Source: Bacillota bacterium (GTDB lineage: Bacteria; Bacillota; Clostridia; Acetivibrionales; DTU013). Taken from it: DNA of 60,736 nucleotides. This document shows positions 1-8,485 of the stretch, in pieces. Both the position numbers and the translations under genes were made by a program. Where the stretch lies: the NCBI GenBank assembly GCA_023418915.1, contig JAEZYU010000114.1, forward strand, positions 1 through 60,736. The letters are read 5' to 3'. The notes under the pieces were generated by a model. It saw nothing but the letters and a program-made list of their open reading frames with translations, searched no databases and was not told where the DNA came from. Within the stretch, counting starts at the first letter, position 1, and each line of letters begins with the position of its first letter.

Positions 1-119
1 CGCTATTGCTTCTTCTCTCCCACATCTCACGATGCGAAACTTGCAAGTCGCTTTGGGGTTCGTCGGCAACTACGCCCCTTGTGGACTTTCACCACAGATT
101 GACGGCATGCCCGTCATAC
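1..119 (-). mobile_element. 5' end of a group II intron (class C-like), cut by window edge
   Basis: Read on the minus strand from about 119, the sequence begins GTATGACGGGCATGCC. It then shows GGTGAAAGTCC followed by a purine-rich GAGAGAAGAAGC stretch. These match, in order, the start of domain I of bacterial class C group II introns, as I remember the Oceanobacillus iheyensis intron. The proposed 5' end lies a few bases after the T-run of the fba terminator on the same strand, which is the insertion habit of class C introns. The intron-encoded reverse transcriptase would lie beyond the left edge, so nothing can be said about whether the element is active. The exact first base is an estimate. 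Confidence 0.6.
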
Positions 120-120
120 T

Positions 121-153
121 AAAAAAATCCGGTATCTCATGGATACCGGATTT
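121..153 (-). terminator. Rho-independent terminator of fba
   Basis: A 12-bp perfect stem (125-136 with 142-153) encloses a 5-base loop. On the minus strand it is followed by seven T residues (127-121). It lies 34 bp past the aldolase stop codon. The plus strand also ends in a T-run, so it could work in both directions. Confidence 0.85.
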
Positions 154-186
154 GCTTTTTTGTAATTATGATGCTTACAAACTTGA

Positions 187-1116
187 TCAGGCTTTGCCGT
201 CGCAGCCGAGCACGTTGACTATCTTGTTCTTTACGAGTTCCTTGATGGCCAGTCTTGCAGGACCCAGGTACTGTCTCGGATCAAAGTGTTCAGGATGCTG
301 TGCGTAATATTCTCTGATCGTTGCAGTCATGGCAAGTCTGAGGTCAGAGTCGATGTTGATCTTGCAGACTGCGGATCTTGCTGCCTGCCTGAGCATTTCT
401 TCCGGAACACCCTTTGCACCTGGCATGTTACCGCCGTATTTGTTGATTTTCTCAACCAGCTCAGGTATAACCGAGGAAGCGCCATGGAGAACTATCGGGA
501 ATCCAGGCAGTCTCTTTTTAACTTCTTCAAGTATGTCAAATCTGAGCTTCGGTTCACCTTTAAATTTAAATGCGCCGTGGCTTGTACCTATTGCGATTGC
601 CAGTGAATCGACGCCTGTCTTGCTTACAAATTCTTCAACCTCTTCAGGTCTTGTGAAGGCTGCATCTTCATCAGATACATTGACTGCATCCTCGATACCT
701 GCAAGTCTGCCCAGCTCGCCTTCAACTACTACACCACGAGCGTGTGCGTATTCAACGACCTGTTTTGTGAGCTTAATGTTATCTTCGAAGGAATGATGCG
801 AGCCATCGATCATAACGGAGGTGAAACCGCCATCGATACAGGACTTGCAGAGTTCAAAGGTATCGCCGTGGTCAAGGTGCAGACAGATCGGCAGACCAGT
901 TTCGCTGACAGCAGCTTCAACCAATTTCATTAGGTAAGTATGGTTGGCATATTTTCTTGCTCCCGAAGATACCTGCAGGATCAGCGGAGCATTGACTTCT
1001 TTTGCGGCCTCAGTGATCCCCTGTACGATTTCCATGTTGTTCACATTGAAAGCGCCTATGGCATAACCGCCCTCGTAAGCCTTTTTGAACATTTCAGTTG
1101 ATGTAACCAAAGACAT
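187..1116 (-). CDS. fba: Class II fructose-1,6-bisphosphate aldolase
   Basis: This zinc-dependent cytosolic aldolase splits fructose-1,6-bisphosphate into DHAP and glyceraldehyde-3-phosphate in glycolysis. The 309-residue length is normal for class II enzymes. Visible active-site residues are Asp82 and His83 in LHLDHGD, His180 in GTSHG and His211 in LHGASS. The NIDSDLR phosphate-binding region lies near the C-terminus. The start is preceded by AAAGGAG. The gene has its own promoter and a strong terminator, so it is probably transcribed separately from the sugar cluster upstream. A second, more divergent class II aldolase lies at 6465-7319. The assignment as the housekeeping glycolytic enzyme is firm. 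Confidence 0.96.
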   Translation of the reverse strand: MSLVTSTEMFKKAYEGGYAIGAFNVNNMEIVQGITEAAKEVNAPLILQVSSGARKYANHTYLMKLVEAAVSETGLPICLHLDHGDTFELCKSCIDGGFTSVMIDGSHHSFEDNIKLTKQVVEYAHARGVVVEGELGRLAGIEDAVNVSDEDAAFTRPEEVEEFVSKTGVDSLAIAIGTSHGAFKFKGEPKLRFDILEEVKKRLPGFPIVLHGASSVIPELVEKINKYGGNMPGAKGVPEEMLRQAARSAVCKINIDSDLRLAMTATIREYYAQHPEHFDPRQYLGPARLAIKELVKNKIVNVLGCDGKA

Positions 1117-1196
1117 AAAAACAACTCCTTTGCTTTATATAGATTAATATTGCTTACCGTTGATATATTATGTATTGTTAGAAATTTATCATATTA

Positions 1197-1224
1197 ATTC
1201 TACCAGATTTCAACTTAAAATCAA
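1197..1224 (-). promoter_or_regulatory. Predicted sigma-A promoter of fba
   Basis: On the minus strand, TTGATT (1224-1219) is separated by 16 bp from TAGAAT (1202-1197). A TG just upstream of the -10 box gives an extended -10. Transcription would start near 1190, leaving a leader of about 75 nt. Confidence 0.5.
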
Positions 1225-1331
1225 GTTTTATTTAGTTCCTGCAGTTTTCAATCGCTTTTACGTGTTTACACCGATACAAAGTAGCAGGTGTGCATTATTT
1301 CACATAATATGTAGATTATAAGTTTAGCAAA

Positions 1332-1449
1332 TGAGTAATGCATCGTCCAAAGAAAATTTTTCGTTTGTAGAAAAAAGACATATTAGCGTTTTTCTGCCTG
1401 AATGGCCGAAAATACGTTAAGAGGTGGAGTGCATATATCCCCTCGTTAA
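1332..1449 (+). repeat. ATAACG...CGTTAT modular repeat, short copy
   Basis: This is a short copy of the dispersed family best seen at 2741-3168 and 27464-27740. It opens AATGCATCGTCCAAAG, carries one degenerate 37-bp hairpin unit (AGCGTTTTTCTGCC), and closes with GAGGTGGAGTGCATATAT and CTCGTTA. Its right end overlaps the stop codon of the MFS gene. Apart from this repeat and the fba promoter, nothing is seen in 1117-1445. Confidence 0.65.
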
Positions 1450-2636
1450 AAATCTGAGCCTTGACCTGCGTTTCGGCGGAAAATTACCAAGGCAGACCCG
1501 CATATTATCGTAACAGTTAGTATAAAAAGAGAACAAACCATATATGTATTGCCGATTCCTATCCTGTTTGCCACATATCCCCCCAGAATATTCCCCACAA
1601 CACTTCCAATCCCGGTCTGCACCAAATGCAGCATGCTCTGTCCCGTTGCTTTCAATGAGTCATCCACATTTTTATTAATAAAGGTCACACAGCTATAGTA
1701 AACAGTCATATAGGTTACGCCATGCAGCAGCTGTGCTGCAATAATCAGTGTCATATCTCTTGCCAGATAAAGAACAAAAACCCTCACGGCCATCATGATA
1801 CCGCTGAATAACATAATAGCATGTACACTGTAGCGTTTGAGTATCTTGTCAATAACCAATAATACTGGAATTTCACTTGAGGCAGAAACCATCATAGCAA
1901 TCCCGATTTCCTGGCTGCTGTAATTCAATTCCTTGATGTATACTCCGAGGAATGCCATATTACAGCTTAGAACCATCTGAAACACGCATGCAAAAAATAA
2001 TACAAAAAGGATTCTCCGGTTTTTTACCAGCTTTGATATCTCAAGTCTGCCTTTAATCCTCTGTGTTGTATGATTTTGTGGCATGCCTCCGATGCAGATA
2101 AAAAGAAGCAACAGGAAGGCAGCACAAAGTATAAAAGAAAGATACTCATTTTTTCGGATAAAGTGACCCGCAACAGCGACAGATATAGCATAGCCTACTG
2201 TACCTCCGATACGGACACGGGAAAATGAATAGTTCCTGCTGGCCAGATACGAAACAGCAATAGCATCTCCCAGCGGGATCAAGGCCGTATTAAAGCTAAC
2301 GAAGAGAAATGTCACCACTGCTAGGGATATAAAGCTTCTGCTGAATAAATACAGCAACACTGCAGCCATGGAGCCAACTGTAAGCATCCGTAAAATTTTA
2401 GCTCCGCTTCCTGTCCTGTCGCTTAGCATCCCCCACAGTGGCTGCACCAGTACTGCGCTTAAAGGACCCAGTGCGGCCAATATTCCTATCTGGAAGGAGT
2501 TCATTCCCAGATTGGAGTAGTGCACCGAGATATAAGGGGTATACACGCTCATGGCAACATAAACCAATGTATTGAATCCAAGCAGCGTAAGAACCGTTTT
2601 GTTTGTCTCATCCTTCAATTTATCGAAAAAATTCAA
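1446..2636 (-). CDS. Major facilitator superfamily transporter (sugar-type)
   Basis: This is a polytopic membrane protein of just under 400 residues with about twelve hydrophobic segments. The loop between helices 2 and 3 carries the MFS signature-like LWGMLSDRTGSG, as in LacY/nucleoside-symporter-like members. It is the last gene of the minus-strand sugar cluster and probably imports the sugar metabolised by the upstream enzymes; the substrate cannot be read from sequence. Start choice: a GTG at 2645 sits directly against the Shine-Dalgarno. A TTG at 2636 has AAGGTG six bases upstream and is preferred. The stop codon lies in the end of a dispersed repeat, so the C-terminus may have been altered by the insertion. 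Confidence 0.85.
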   Translation of the reverse strand: MNFFDKLKDETNKTVLTLLGFNTLVYVAMSVYTPYISVHYSNLGMNSFQIGILAALGPLSAVLVQPLWGMLSDRTGSGAKILRMLTVGSMAAVLLYLFSRSFISLAVVTFLFVSFNTALIPLGDAIAVSYLASRNYSFSRVRIGGTVGYAISVAVAGHFIRKNEYLSFILCAAFLLLLFICIGGMPQNHTTQRIKGRLEISKLVKNRRILFVLFFACVFQMVLSCNMAFLGVYIKELNYSSQEIGIAMMVSASSEIPVLLVIDKILKRYSVHAIMLFSGIMMAVRVFVLYLARDMTLIIAAQLLHGVTYMTVYYSCVTFINKNVDDSLKATGQSMLHLVQTGIGSVVGNILGGYVANRIGIGNTYMVCSLFILTVTIICGSALVIFRRNAGQGSDF

Positions 2637-2740
2637 GTTTTGCACCTTCCATATTTAAATCACAATACATCTGTTTGCACAGTATCAAGTATACAAACAC
2701 ATACTGCAATGAAAACGTTTCAATGCAGTTAACACCTATT

Positions 2741-3168
2741 ATAACGCATCGTCCAAAGAAAATTTTCGATTAGGCGATAATTTACTTCGTAAATTACGCT
2801 TAGTAGAAAAATTTCCTTACCAAGTCACAAAACATCCAAAGGAAAGATTGTGACATAGCGGTGTTTCAACGAGGCTTTTCGCAATCAGGGCTTGCTACTC
2901 TCCTATGCGTCTCAGGCTTGTCGCAATCAGGGCTTGCTGCTCTCCTATGCGTCTCAGGCTGGAGATATGCTCACTACATTTGCTTTCGAATAACCAAAAA
3001 ATATGAAAGGCAAATCAGTACCCATCACATAGCGTTTTTCAACCCGAAGGGTTTGAAAAGACGTATTAGCGTTTTTCAACCCGAAGGATTTGAAAAGACG
3101 AATCAGCGTTTTTCGCCTGATGGTTTCAAAATACGTTATGAGGTGGGAGACATATATCGCCTCGTTAT
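2741..3168 (+). repeat. ATAACG...CGTTAT modular repeat, full-length copy
   Basis: This is a 428-bp element bounded by ATAACGCATCG and GCCTCGTTAT, which are imperfect inverted ends. Modules in order: an A/T-rich 5' block, two copies of a roughly 44-bp GCAATCAGGGCTTGCT unit, and a block ending near CAAATCAGTACCCATCAC. Next come three 37-bp imperfect hairpin units starting at 3031, 3068 and 3105 (AGCGTTTTTCAACC), then GAGGTGGGAGACATATATCG. It fills most of the 2637-3183 gap between the cupin and MFS genes. No ORF with coding character is seen in it. Confidence 0.8.
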
Positions 3169-3183
3169 GCCGAAAATACAGAC

Positions 3184-3681
3184 CTATGCAGAAGCAATTT
3201 CAATACGGTTGTCACCTTCGAGCCGTTCCATCACCGTATCATTGGCGTAAGTGCGCTGGGGCAGCAATATCAGTACATTCACCTGCGGTGCACCCGATGT
3301 GAACTGCCTTCCGTGCAAAACACCCGGTTTAAGCTGCACAAAGGTTCCCCTGGGCACACGGTAAGCTTCGATTCCACTTGTATCAAAACGGAATCCAGCA
3401 GGTCCTACAAAAATTATGCAATCCCCGTCAATAGGCAGAATTCCCTCACAGGTGAATTTGTGATATTCAACCATCTCAATGATTGTCTCTGCCTCACTGA
3501 CTCTGGCTATGCTTATTGCAGCAGGTAGACTGCCGTCCAGACTCATGGTCAGACAGTCAGGCACAAATATATTACTGCCGCCTGTTTGCTGATTGTCTTC
3601 TACTACGTGTAAAAGATCCTGATAATCTCCGTACATGCGAAATTTATCACGGGAAAGCTCCTGTACCTTTATTTTTTTCAT
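3184..3681 (-). CDS. Cupin-fold protein resembling ureidoglycolate lyase (AllA-like)
   Basis: The 165-residue protein has a beta-rich, cupin-like sequence. A central region from about residue 95 (FVGPAGFRF) leads to VQLKPGVLHG near residue 120, which resembles the AllA/ureidoglycolate lyase cupin core. It sits between an isomerase-like gene and a sugar transporter rather than among purine-catabolism genes. A role as a sugar mutarotase/epimerase or carbohydrate-derivative lyase is therefore as likely as ureidoglycolate cleavage. The start is supported by GGAAGGAG 7 bases upstream. The family call is moderate and the function is unknown. Confidence 0.6.
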   Translation of the reverse strand: MKKIKVQELSRDKFRMYGDYQDLLHVVEDNQQTGGSNIFVPDCLTMSLDGSLPAAISIARVSEAETIIEMVEYHKFTCEGILPIDGDCIIFVGPAGFRFDTSGIEAYRVPRGTFVQLKPGVLHGRQFTSGAPQVNVLILLPQRTYANDTVMERLEGDNRIEIASA

Positions 3682-3760
3682 TCTGCCGCTCCTTCCTCTA
3701 GCCTACCTGTTTGGTATAATCTTACTGATGTACCTCTCCCTTTACTCCTTCAATTGCTGC

Positions 3761-3862
3761 ACTCCATTTGTCAAACCCCCAAAGATAGTGGCCTCCATTT
3801 GTCAACCCCCCAAAGATAGTGACCTCCACTCCATTTGTCACCCCCCCAAAGTAGTAACCTCC
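3761..3862. repeat. Tandem repeat, CCATTTGTCAACCCCC units
   Basis: Three units of 31-36 bp begin with CCATTTGTCA at 3763, 3795 and 3831 and run through CCCCCAAAGATAGTG. They lie between the isomerase and cupin genes. On the minus strand each unit contains T(T)TGACAAATGG, which resembles a -35 box, but no matching -10 was identified. Confidence 0.75.
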
Positions 3863-3902
3863 GCGGTTCGGCAATGAAAGAAAGAGTTCAGTTGTTTAGT
3901 AA

Positions 3903-5309
3903 TCACAGACTATAGGGGCCTTCATCATTGACCCAGTCAAACTTCACATCAAGATAGCGCGCAGCTTCGCGTAAAGCTGGAAAATAGCTGCCATACACGC
4001 ACCCGACATGATGAATATAAGGTCCGAAGATAAATTTCTCCTCCCATCGCTTCCAATTATCCGTTTCCAGGTACACATAGGTTCCGTTAGTCTCTGTTCC
4101 GCTGATGCCCCTTCCTTCACCTGCAAAGAGCGAGTATGTTCCGTTCAGATCATCAAAGCGGCAAACAGTAAGGTCTCCCTTTTTAAGCTCGAACCGCTCG
4201 ACCCCGTTTGTCAGCTGCGCCTTGCAGGTAGGCTCCTTGAGAGAATATGGAAAGCAGCCGCAGTGCCACAGCAGCTCTGCGTTGTCATTTTTAGGGTCGC
4301 GTATCGTAAGGTCGGCCAGGAATACAGAGCCTTCATCAAGAGCACATGCCCTGAGGATAGCCATCGTGACAGTACCGTTTACATCCGTCTCACAGGAAAT
4401 GGGATAGCCATCATCGGCCATTTCGCCCAATGTGCTGCATATCATGACTCCGAATTGAGCCGCGGCTGGCCAGCACTCCATTGCGCCTACGGTGCAGTTG
4501 TTTTCGAGCATTCTTTTCTTAACTGCCATTTTCAGCGCTGCAGATCGTTGCACTTTTTCCTCCGGCATGGCTGAACAGTCCATTCTCTTTTTCAAATCCT
4601 CCAGATAGCTTTTATAGGTCTCCCCGTTTTCTTCTTCAATTCTGACAGCATCCGCCATTACATCGTTCAGCTTGACAGGGACTGTTGTGATGCCGAACTT
4701 TGTCATCAGATCGCCTTCATTAGCAATCACACTCATGAATGGGACAGGCCTTGCACCAAACTTGGCGATACGGAGATTTTTGAGTGCCTTCAGAATAGCG
4801 GTGACACGGATAAAATTGGTATACCCGTCACTGAATTCCCTGCTTTTGGTGGCGCAATTGAATATGTAGCTGTACTTGACTCCATACCTAAGCATAACCT
4901 TGGTACAGGCAAACATACCACACTGGGTATCTCGGCCGCGGGCTTCATCAGTATTTGGACGTTCATCTCTCGGGCCCCAGACCAGAGTCGGCACTTTCAG
5001 CGCTGCTGCTACAGTTGCTGCTGCCTGTTCCTCGCCAAAATCGCAATGTGGAATGAACAACGCATCTATTTCTGCGGCTCTGAGCTTATTTATTACATTG
5101 TCTGTGTCAGTCGGTTTGAACATGATCCCGTTTTCACAAACATCATCGATATCAACTATTTGTACAACATTCGGCTTTATTGCACGAATAACCGCCATAA
5201 ACCTGTCCTTCTGCCGCTTTGCTTCCTCCATGCTTAAAAAGCTGCGCTTTGTAGGAGCTACCCCCAGAGTGATTTTTGTATCATATTTTCGGTTAAATAA
5301 TTCAAACAT
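3903..5309 (-). CDS. L-fucose/L-arabinose isomerase family protein
   Basis: This cytosolic protein of about 468 residues has the two-domain architecture of the fucose/arabinose isomerase superfamily. The N-terminal half has the Rossmann-like region with IPHCDFGEEQAA near residue 90. The C-terminal half contains CETDVNGTVTMAI and the ending GPYIHHVGCVYGSY. Members interconvert aldoses and ketoses with a divalent metal; the exact sugar is unknown. The ATG at 5309 is preferred over an upstream one at 5348 because AAAGGGGGAT precedes it. It also overlaps the kinase stop by 8 bp, which suggests translational coupling. Context suggests that it feeds a ketose to the adjoining PfkB kinase. Confidence 0.85.
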   Translation of the reverse strand: MFELFNRKYDTKITLGVAPTKRSFLSMEEAKRQKDRFMAVIRAIKPNVVQIVDIDDVCENGIMFKPTDTDNVINKLRAAEIDALFIPHCDFGEEQAAATVAAALKVPTLVWGPRDERPNTDEARGRDTQCGMFACTKVMLRYGVKYSYIFNCATKSREFSDGYTNFIRVTAILKALKNLRIAKFGARPVPFMSVIANEGDLMTKFGITTVPVKLNDVMADAVRIEEENGETYKSYLEDLKKRMDCSAMPEEKVQRSAALKMAVKKRMLENNCTVGAMECWPAAAQFGVMICSTLGEMADDGYPISCETDVNGTVTMAILRACALDEGSVFLADLTIRDPKNDNAELLWHCGCFPYSLKEPTCKAQLTNGVERFELKKGDLTVCRFDDLNGTYSLFAGEGRGISGTETNGTYVYLETDNWKRWEEKFIFGPYIHHVGCVYGSYFPALREAARYLDVKFDWVNDEGPYSL

Positions 5310-6258
5310 TCGACATCCCCCTTTCATATAAAGCCACACGACTGTCAATATCCGTGTAGTCGATCGTCCCCGTTTTCATGAAATCCTTTGCCGTCTTCAT
5401 ATCGGGTATCCCAGCCCGGCCGCCCGGACGGGTGCATTTGATGGAAGCAACAGCATTTGAAAAATCCGCACACTCCCTGATGCTCCAGTTCTGCAGAAGA
5501 CCCGCCAGAAAAGCACCGTGAAAAACATCCCCTGCTCCTACCGTATCCACGACATCGACAGGATAGCTTTTCAGTTGAAAATAGCCTTCGCTGCTGATCC
5601 CTACACAGCCATCGCCTCCCAACGTAAATACAACAGCCTTTGGCCCCTTTCCCAATAGCTTTCTGCAATTTTCTTCATAATGTTTGTTGTCGAATAATGC
5701 ATCATACACAAACTCAGAGGCGATAAAGTAATCTATAAGATGAATATGATCCATCATTCTCTCCGAATAGGAATCTGCATCCATAAACACCTCTGCACCT
5801 GCCTGTTTTGCGGCATTGCAGCAATGAATCGTTGTTTTGTCAAGATTGGCAGTAAAGAAGAATCGTGTATCCCTCAGCTTTTCCTGGTCTATTTCTTCGG
5901 CAGAGCAGGGAGCGGCACTTCCCTGGTGGAATACAAAGCTCCTTCCACAGGTTTCCCTGTCACTTATCACAATAGAAAGTGCAGTCGACGCATCTTTTCG
6001 AATGACCATACCTGCCGTATCTATCCCATGCCGTTCAAAGTCCCACAGGCAGAAGCGGCCGTAGCTGTCATCGCCCACAGCTCCCATCATGGCACAGCGT
6101 GCACCCAGGCGAGCCGCCGCCACCATACCGGTGGAGACCTTGTTGCCTCCCTGCCAGCTCAGAGTATTTACTGATGTGCCCTGGTTCGGTTTCGGAAAGG
6201 TGTCCACATTAACTAATAAATCCATACAAGGCATGTCAATTCCAACTACATCAAACAT
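5302..6258 (-). CDS. PfkB-family carbohydrate kinase
   Basis: This 318-residue ribokinase/PfkB-fold kinase transfers the ATP phosphate to a sugar. It shows the N-terminal substrate region with GGNKVSTGMVAAARLGA around residue 37. It also has the second PfkB signature VDTVGAGDVFHGAF near residue 240, which supplies the catalytic Asp and the anion hole. AGGAGG lies 5 bases before the ATG. The gene overlaps the downstream isomerase and lies between it and an aldolase. The likely route is isomerisation, phosphorylation and then aldol cleavage of one sugar. The substrate is not predictable from sequence alone. Confidence 0.92.
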   Translation of the reverse strand: MFDVVGIDMPCMDLLVNVDTFPKPNQGTSVNTLSWQGGNKVSTGMVAAARLGARCAMMGAVGDDSYGRFCLWDFERHGIDTAGMVIRKDASTALSIVISDRETCGRSFVFHQGSAAPCSAEEIDQEKLRDTRFFFTANLDKTTIHCCNAAKQAGAEVFMDADSYSERMMDHIHLIDYFIASEFVYDALFDNKHYEENCRKLLGKGPKAVVFTLGGDGCVGISSEGYFQLKSYPVDVVDTVGAGDVFHGAFLAGLLQNWSIRECADFSNAVASIKCTRPGGRAGIPDMKTAKDFMKTGTIDYTDIDSRVALYERGMSNV

Positions 6259-6284
6259 ATTTGCCTCCTGTTACAGCCTGATTT

Positions 6285-6465
6285 GTGAATCTGCGAATCG
6301 GTATCCGCCGCCAGCTGATATTCAGTCTGAATAACTTAAATTGCGTTAACGGCGAGATATATTTTCCGCTTCGATATTACGCATCTGTTCAAAAGAAAAA
6401 TTTCGTTCGAAAAAATTTCCCTTACTCAAAAGCGAATCATCGAGGCCAATCGCTGACGGACTGGT
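6285..6465 (+). repeat. Degenerate copy of the ATAACG repeat family
   Basis: The stretch contains AATCGGTATCCGCC, then TATTACGCATCTGTTCAAAAG, then an A/T-rich block, and ends CTGGTTAT at the aldolase stop codon. These are recognisable but decayed or rearranged pieces of the family at 27464-27740. Boundaries are approximate. Confidence 0.4.
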
Positions 6466-7319
6466 TATACTGAGTAGTGGTTGGGATTCAATAGACGGAT
6501 TTTTTTGCGGACAAAATCGATAATTGCTTCTTCTGTTTGTCCTATAAGCTTGAAGAAAGATCCCCTTTCTTCATTCATATCGACCATATTACGGAAGCTT
6601 TGATATATGGCGCGATCATATTCCGTAAAAATGTTAAACTTACTCATCCCTAAATTTACGCTTTCCTGGAGCTGTTCATCCGGGATATCCGAACAGCCGT
6701 GGAGTACCAGCGGAATGTCCAGTGCTTTGCGAAGCAGCTTTATCCGCTCCATATCTAGGCTAGGCTTCTGTATGTATATTCCATGGGCATTGCCGACAGC
6801 TACTGCCAGGGAATTACATCCGGTTCTGGCGACAAATTCTGTTGCCTGCTCTACAGAGGTATACCGACTTGAATCGACGATATCCTCCAGATTAGCGCCG
6901 GAACCGACGTGACCAAGCTCCGCTTCCACATCTACTCCAAAAACAGATGCTGTACGGACAACATCAGCAGTCATCTTCACATTCTCCTCAAACGTCAGTG
7001 CGGAGCCATCGACCATCACAGACGGAAAACCGTCCCGGACACCGGCAACAGCAATTTCATAGGTGTTCGAATGATCCAGATGCACTGCTACCGGCACGAT
7101 TGCTTTTTGAGCCAAATCTTTTGCTATGGTCGCTGCATATTGGCATGGAAAATGCTCGCCAAACCCAGGATAAAACTGAATAATAATCGGAGTATGTTCC
7201 GCTTCTGCAGCCTGGATGGCCCATTTGATCGTTTCATAATGAAAAATGTTTATTGCAGCGACACCATATTTGTTTGATGTTGCATGCTTCAAAAGCTCAT
7301 TGACCTTTATTAGTGACAT
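6465..7319 (-). CDS. Class II fructose-bisphosphate/tagatose-bisphosphate aldolase family protein
   Basis: This zinc aldolase has about 284 residues. Asp82 and His83 in VHLDHSN, a His in GNAHG and a His in LHGCSD match the class II catalytic Asp and zinc ligands. It is shorter than and divergent from the glycolytic Fba at 187-1116. It belongs with the GatY/KbaY/IolJ-like catabolic aldolases rather than the housekeeping enzyme. The start at 7319 is preferred over 7340 because GGAAGG sits at proper distance. It is flanked by the PfkB kinase and the aldo/keto reductase, and presumably cleaves the phosphorylated ketose into DHAP and an aldehyde. Confidence 0.88.
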   Translation of the reverse strand: MSLIKVNELLKHATSNKYGVAAINIFHYETIKWAIQAAEAEHTPIIIQFYPGFGEHFPCQYAATIAKDLAQKAIVPVAVHLDHSNTYEIAVAGVRDGFPSVMVDGSALTFEENVKMTADVVRTASVFGVDVEAELGHVGSGANLEDIVDSSRYTSVEQATEFVARTGCNSLAVAVGNAHGIYIQKPSLDMERIKLLRKALDIPLVLHGCSDIPDEQLQESVNLGMSKFNIFTEYDRAIYQSFRNMVDMNEERGSFFKLIGQTEEAIIDFVRKKIRLLNPNHYSV

Positions 7320-7382
7320 AAGACCCTTCCTTTCATTCACTCAATTGCACAGCGGTGAGATACGCTCACTGCCATATAATAC

Positions 7383-8339
7383 TCATTCCGATATTTTTGT
7401 ATTAAAAAACAGAGAATAGTTAGGTAATGTATCTGTGAACTTCCGGCTTGCATTGTCAATTTCTTTGTATTCCTCATCAGTGAATTTCCAACCGGTGGCC
7501 TTAACATTTTCCCTTGCCTGAGTTGCATTTTTTGCGCCGACTATCGGAGCTGTGATACCAGGCGTCGAGAGGAGCCAGCTGATTGCTCCCTGAGCAGGAG
7601 TTCTGCCATGCTTTGCTGAAACAGTTTTCAATACTTCCGTTACATCCAGGCAGCGTGAGTAGTTCTCCGGCTGAAACAGTGCAGCTCTTCTGCGCCCATC
7701 GGTAAATACGTCCGACTTCCCATACTTTCCGGTCAGAAGGCCTTGAGCGAGTGTACTGTAAGGAACAATTCCTATATTGTTTTCGATGCAAAACGGCAGA
7801 AGATCCTGATCATGATAGCGCCACAACAGACTGTAGCACGGCTGGATCACATCGATCGGTCCGTAACGCATTGCGTCTTGCAGCTGCTCCAAGCTGAAAT
7901 TAGAGACACCAATTGCTCGTATCAAGCCCTTCTCCTTGAGCTCGAGCATGGCTTCCATTATCTCACCGATAGGTACATTGTCTACTGGATAGTGCAGAAA
8001 ATAGACATCGAGATAGTCCATTCCCAAATGCTTCAAGCTTCTTTCACAGGCCTTGATCAATAGATCGTGCTTCATGCTGGGCTTGAAAACCTTGGAGATA
8101 ACGACACAGCTGTCCCTGTCGGTTCCTTTGAGTGCTTGGCCGAGAACGGTTTCAGAATGCCCGTCCCCGTACACCTCTGCCGTGTCAAACGTATTGACGC
8201 CCAATTCGATCGAAGCCTGAATCGCCTCGATTGAGTCGCGGTCACTTACATCTCCAAAGTATCCGCCTCCCATAGCCCAGCACCCCAGTATGATTTCGGA
8301 CACCTTTACACTGCTTTTTCCTAAGAATTTGTAATCCAT
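7383..8339 (-). CDS. Aldo/keto reductase
   Basis: This NAD(P)H-dependent TIM-barrel oxidoreductase has about 318 residues. The catalytic tetrad is visible: Asp and Tyr in NTFDTAEVYGDG near residues 53-60, Lys in VVISKVF and His in YFLHYP. The C-terminal cofactor-binding region contains PIVGAKNATQ. The ATG at 8339 is preceded by GAGGG at 6 bases; a TTG two codons upstream is less likely. It is the first gene after the promoter at 8398-8426. It may reduce the aldehyde released by the aldolase, or oxidise the incoming sugar. Confidence 0.92.
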   Translation of the reverse strand: MDYKFLGKSSVKVSEIILGCWAMGGGYFGDVSDRDSIEAIQASIELGVNTFDTAEVYGDGHSETVLGQALKGTDRDSCVVISKVFKPSMKHDLLIKACERSLKHLGMDYLDVYFLHYPVDNVPIGEIMEAMLELKEKGLIRAIGVSNFSLEQLQDAMRYGPIDVIQPCYSLLWRYHDQDLLPFCIENNIGIVPYSTLAQGLLTGKYGKSDVFTDGRRRAALFQPENYSRCLDVTEVLKTVSAKHGRTPAQGAISWLLSTPGITAPIVGAKNATQARENVKATGWKFTDEEYKEIDNASRKFTDTLPNYSLFFNTKISE

Positions 8340-8397
8340 AAGCAACCCTCTTTTTAGTTTTATTGTGAATTGTATTAAGATATAAGCTATTAGTTTA

Positions 8398-8426
8398 ATT
8401 TTATGTTGTGAGATTTAGTTTGTCAA
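8398..8426 (-). promoter_or_regulatory. Promoter of the sugar-catabolism operon
   Basis: On the minus strand, TTGACA (8426-8421), 17 bp, TAAAAT (8403-8398). The -35 is perfect and the -10 matches five of six positions. The start would be near 8391, leaving a leader of about 50 nt before the aldo/keto reductase. Confidence 0.75.
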
Positions 8427-8456
8427 TAAGGTTTTAAAACTAACTTTTATAATATA

Positions 8457-8485
8457 TTGAAAATCCAGTCGAATATGGGTATAAT
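8457..8485 (+). promoter_or_regulatory. Promoter of the ROK regulator gene
   Basis: TTGAAA (8457-8462), 17 bp, then a perfect TATAAT (8480-8485). The leader of about 125 nt contains GTGACAT (near 8492) with its inverted copy ATGTCAC (near 8554), and TCCAAT pairing with ATTGGA. These are possible operator or RNA-hairpin elements. Confidence 0.75.

Noticed and set aside
329..796. Long antisense open readings opposite fba, hydA, hydB, uvrA and others
   Set aside because: They mirror the codon bias of strongly supported minus-strand genes and lack ribosome-binding sites.
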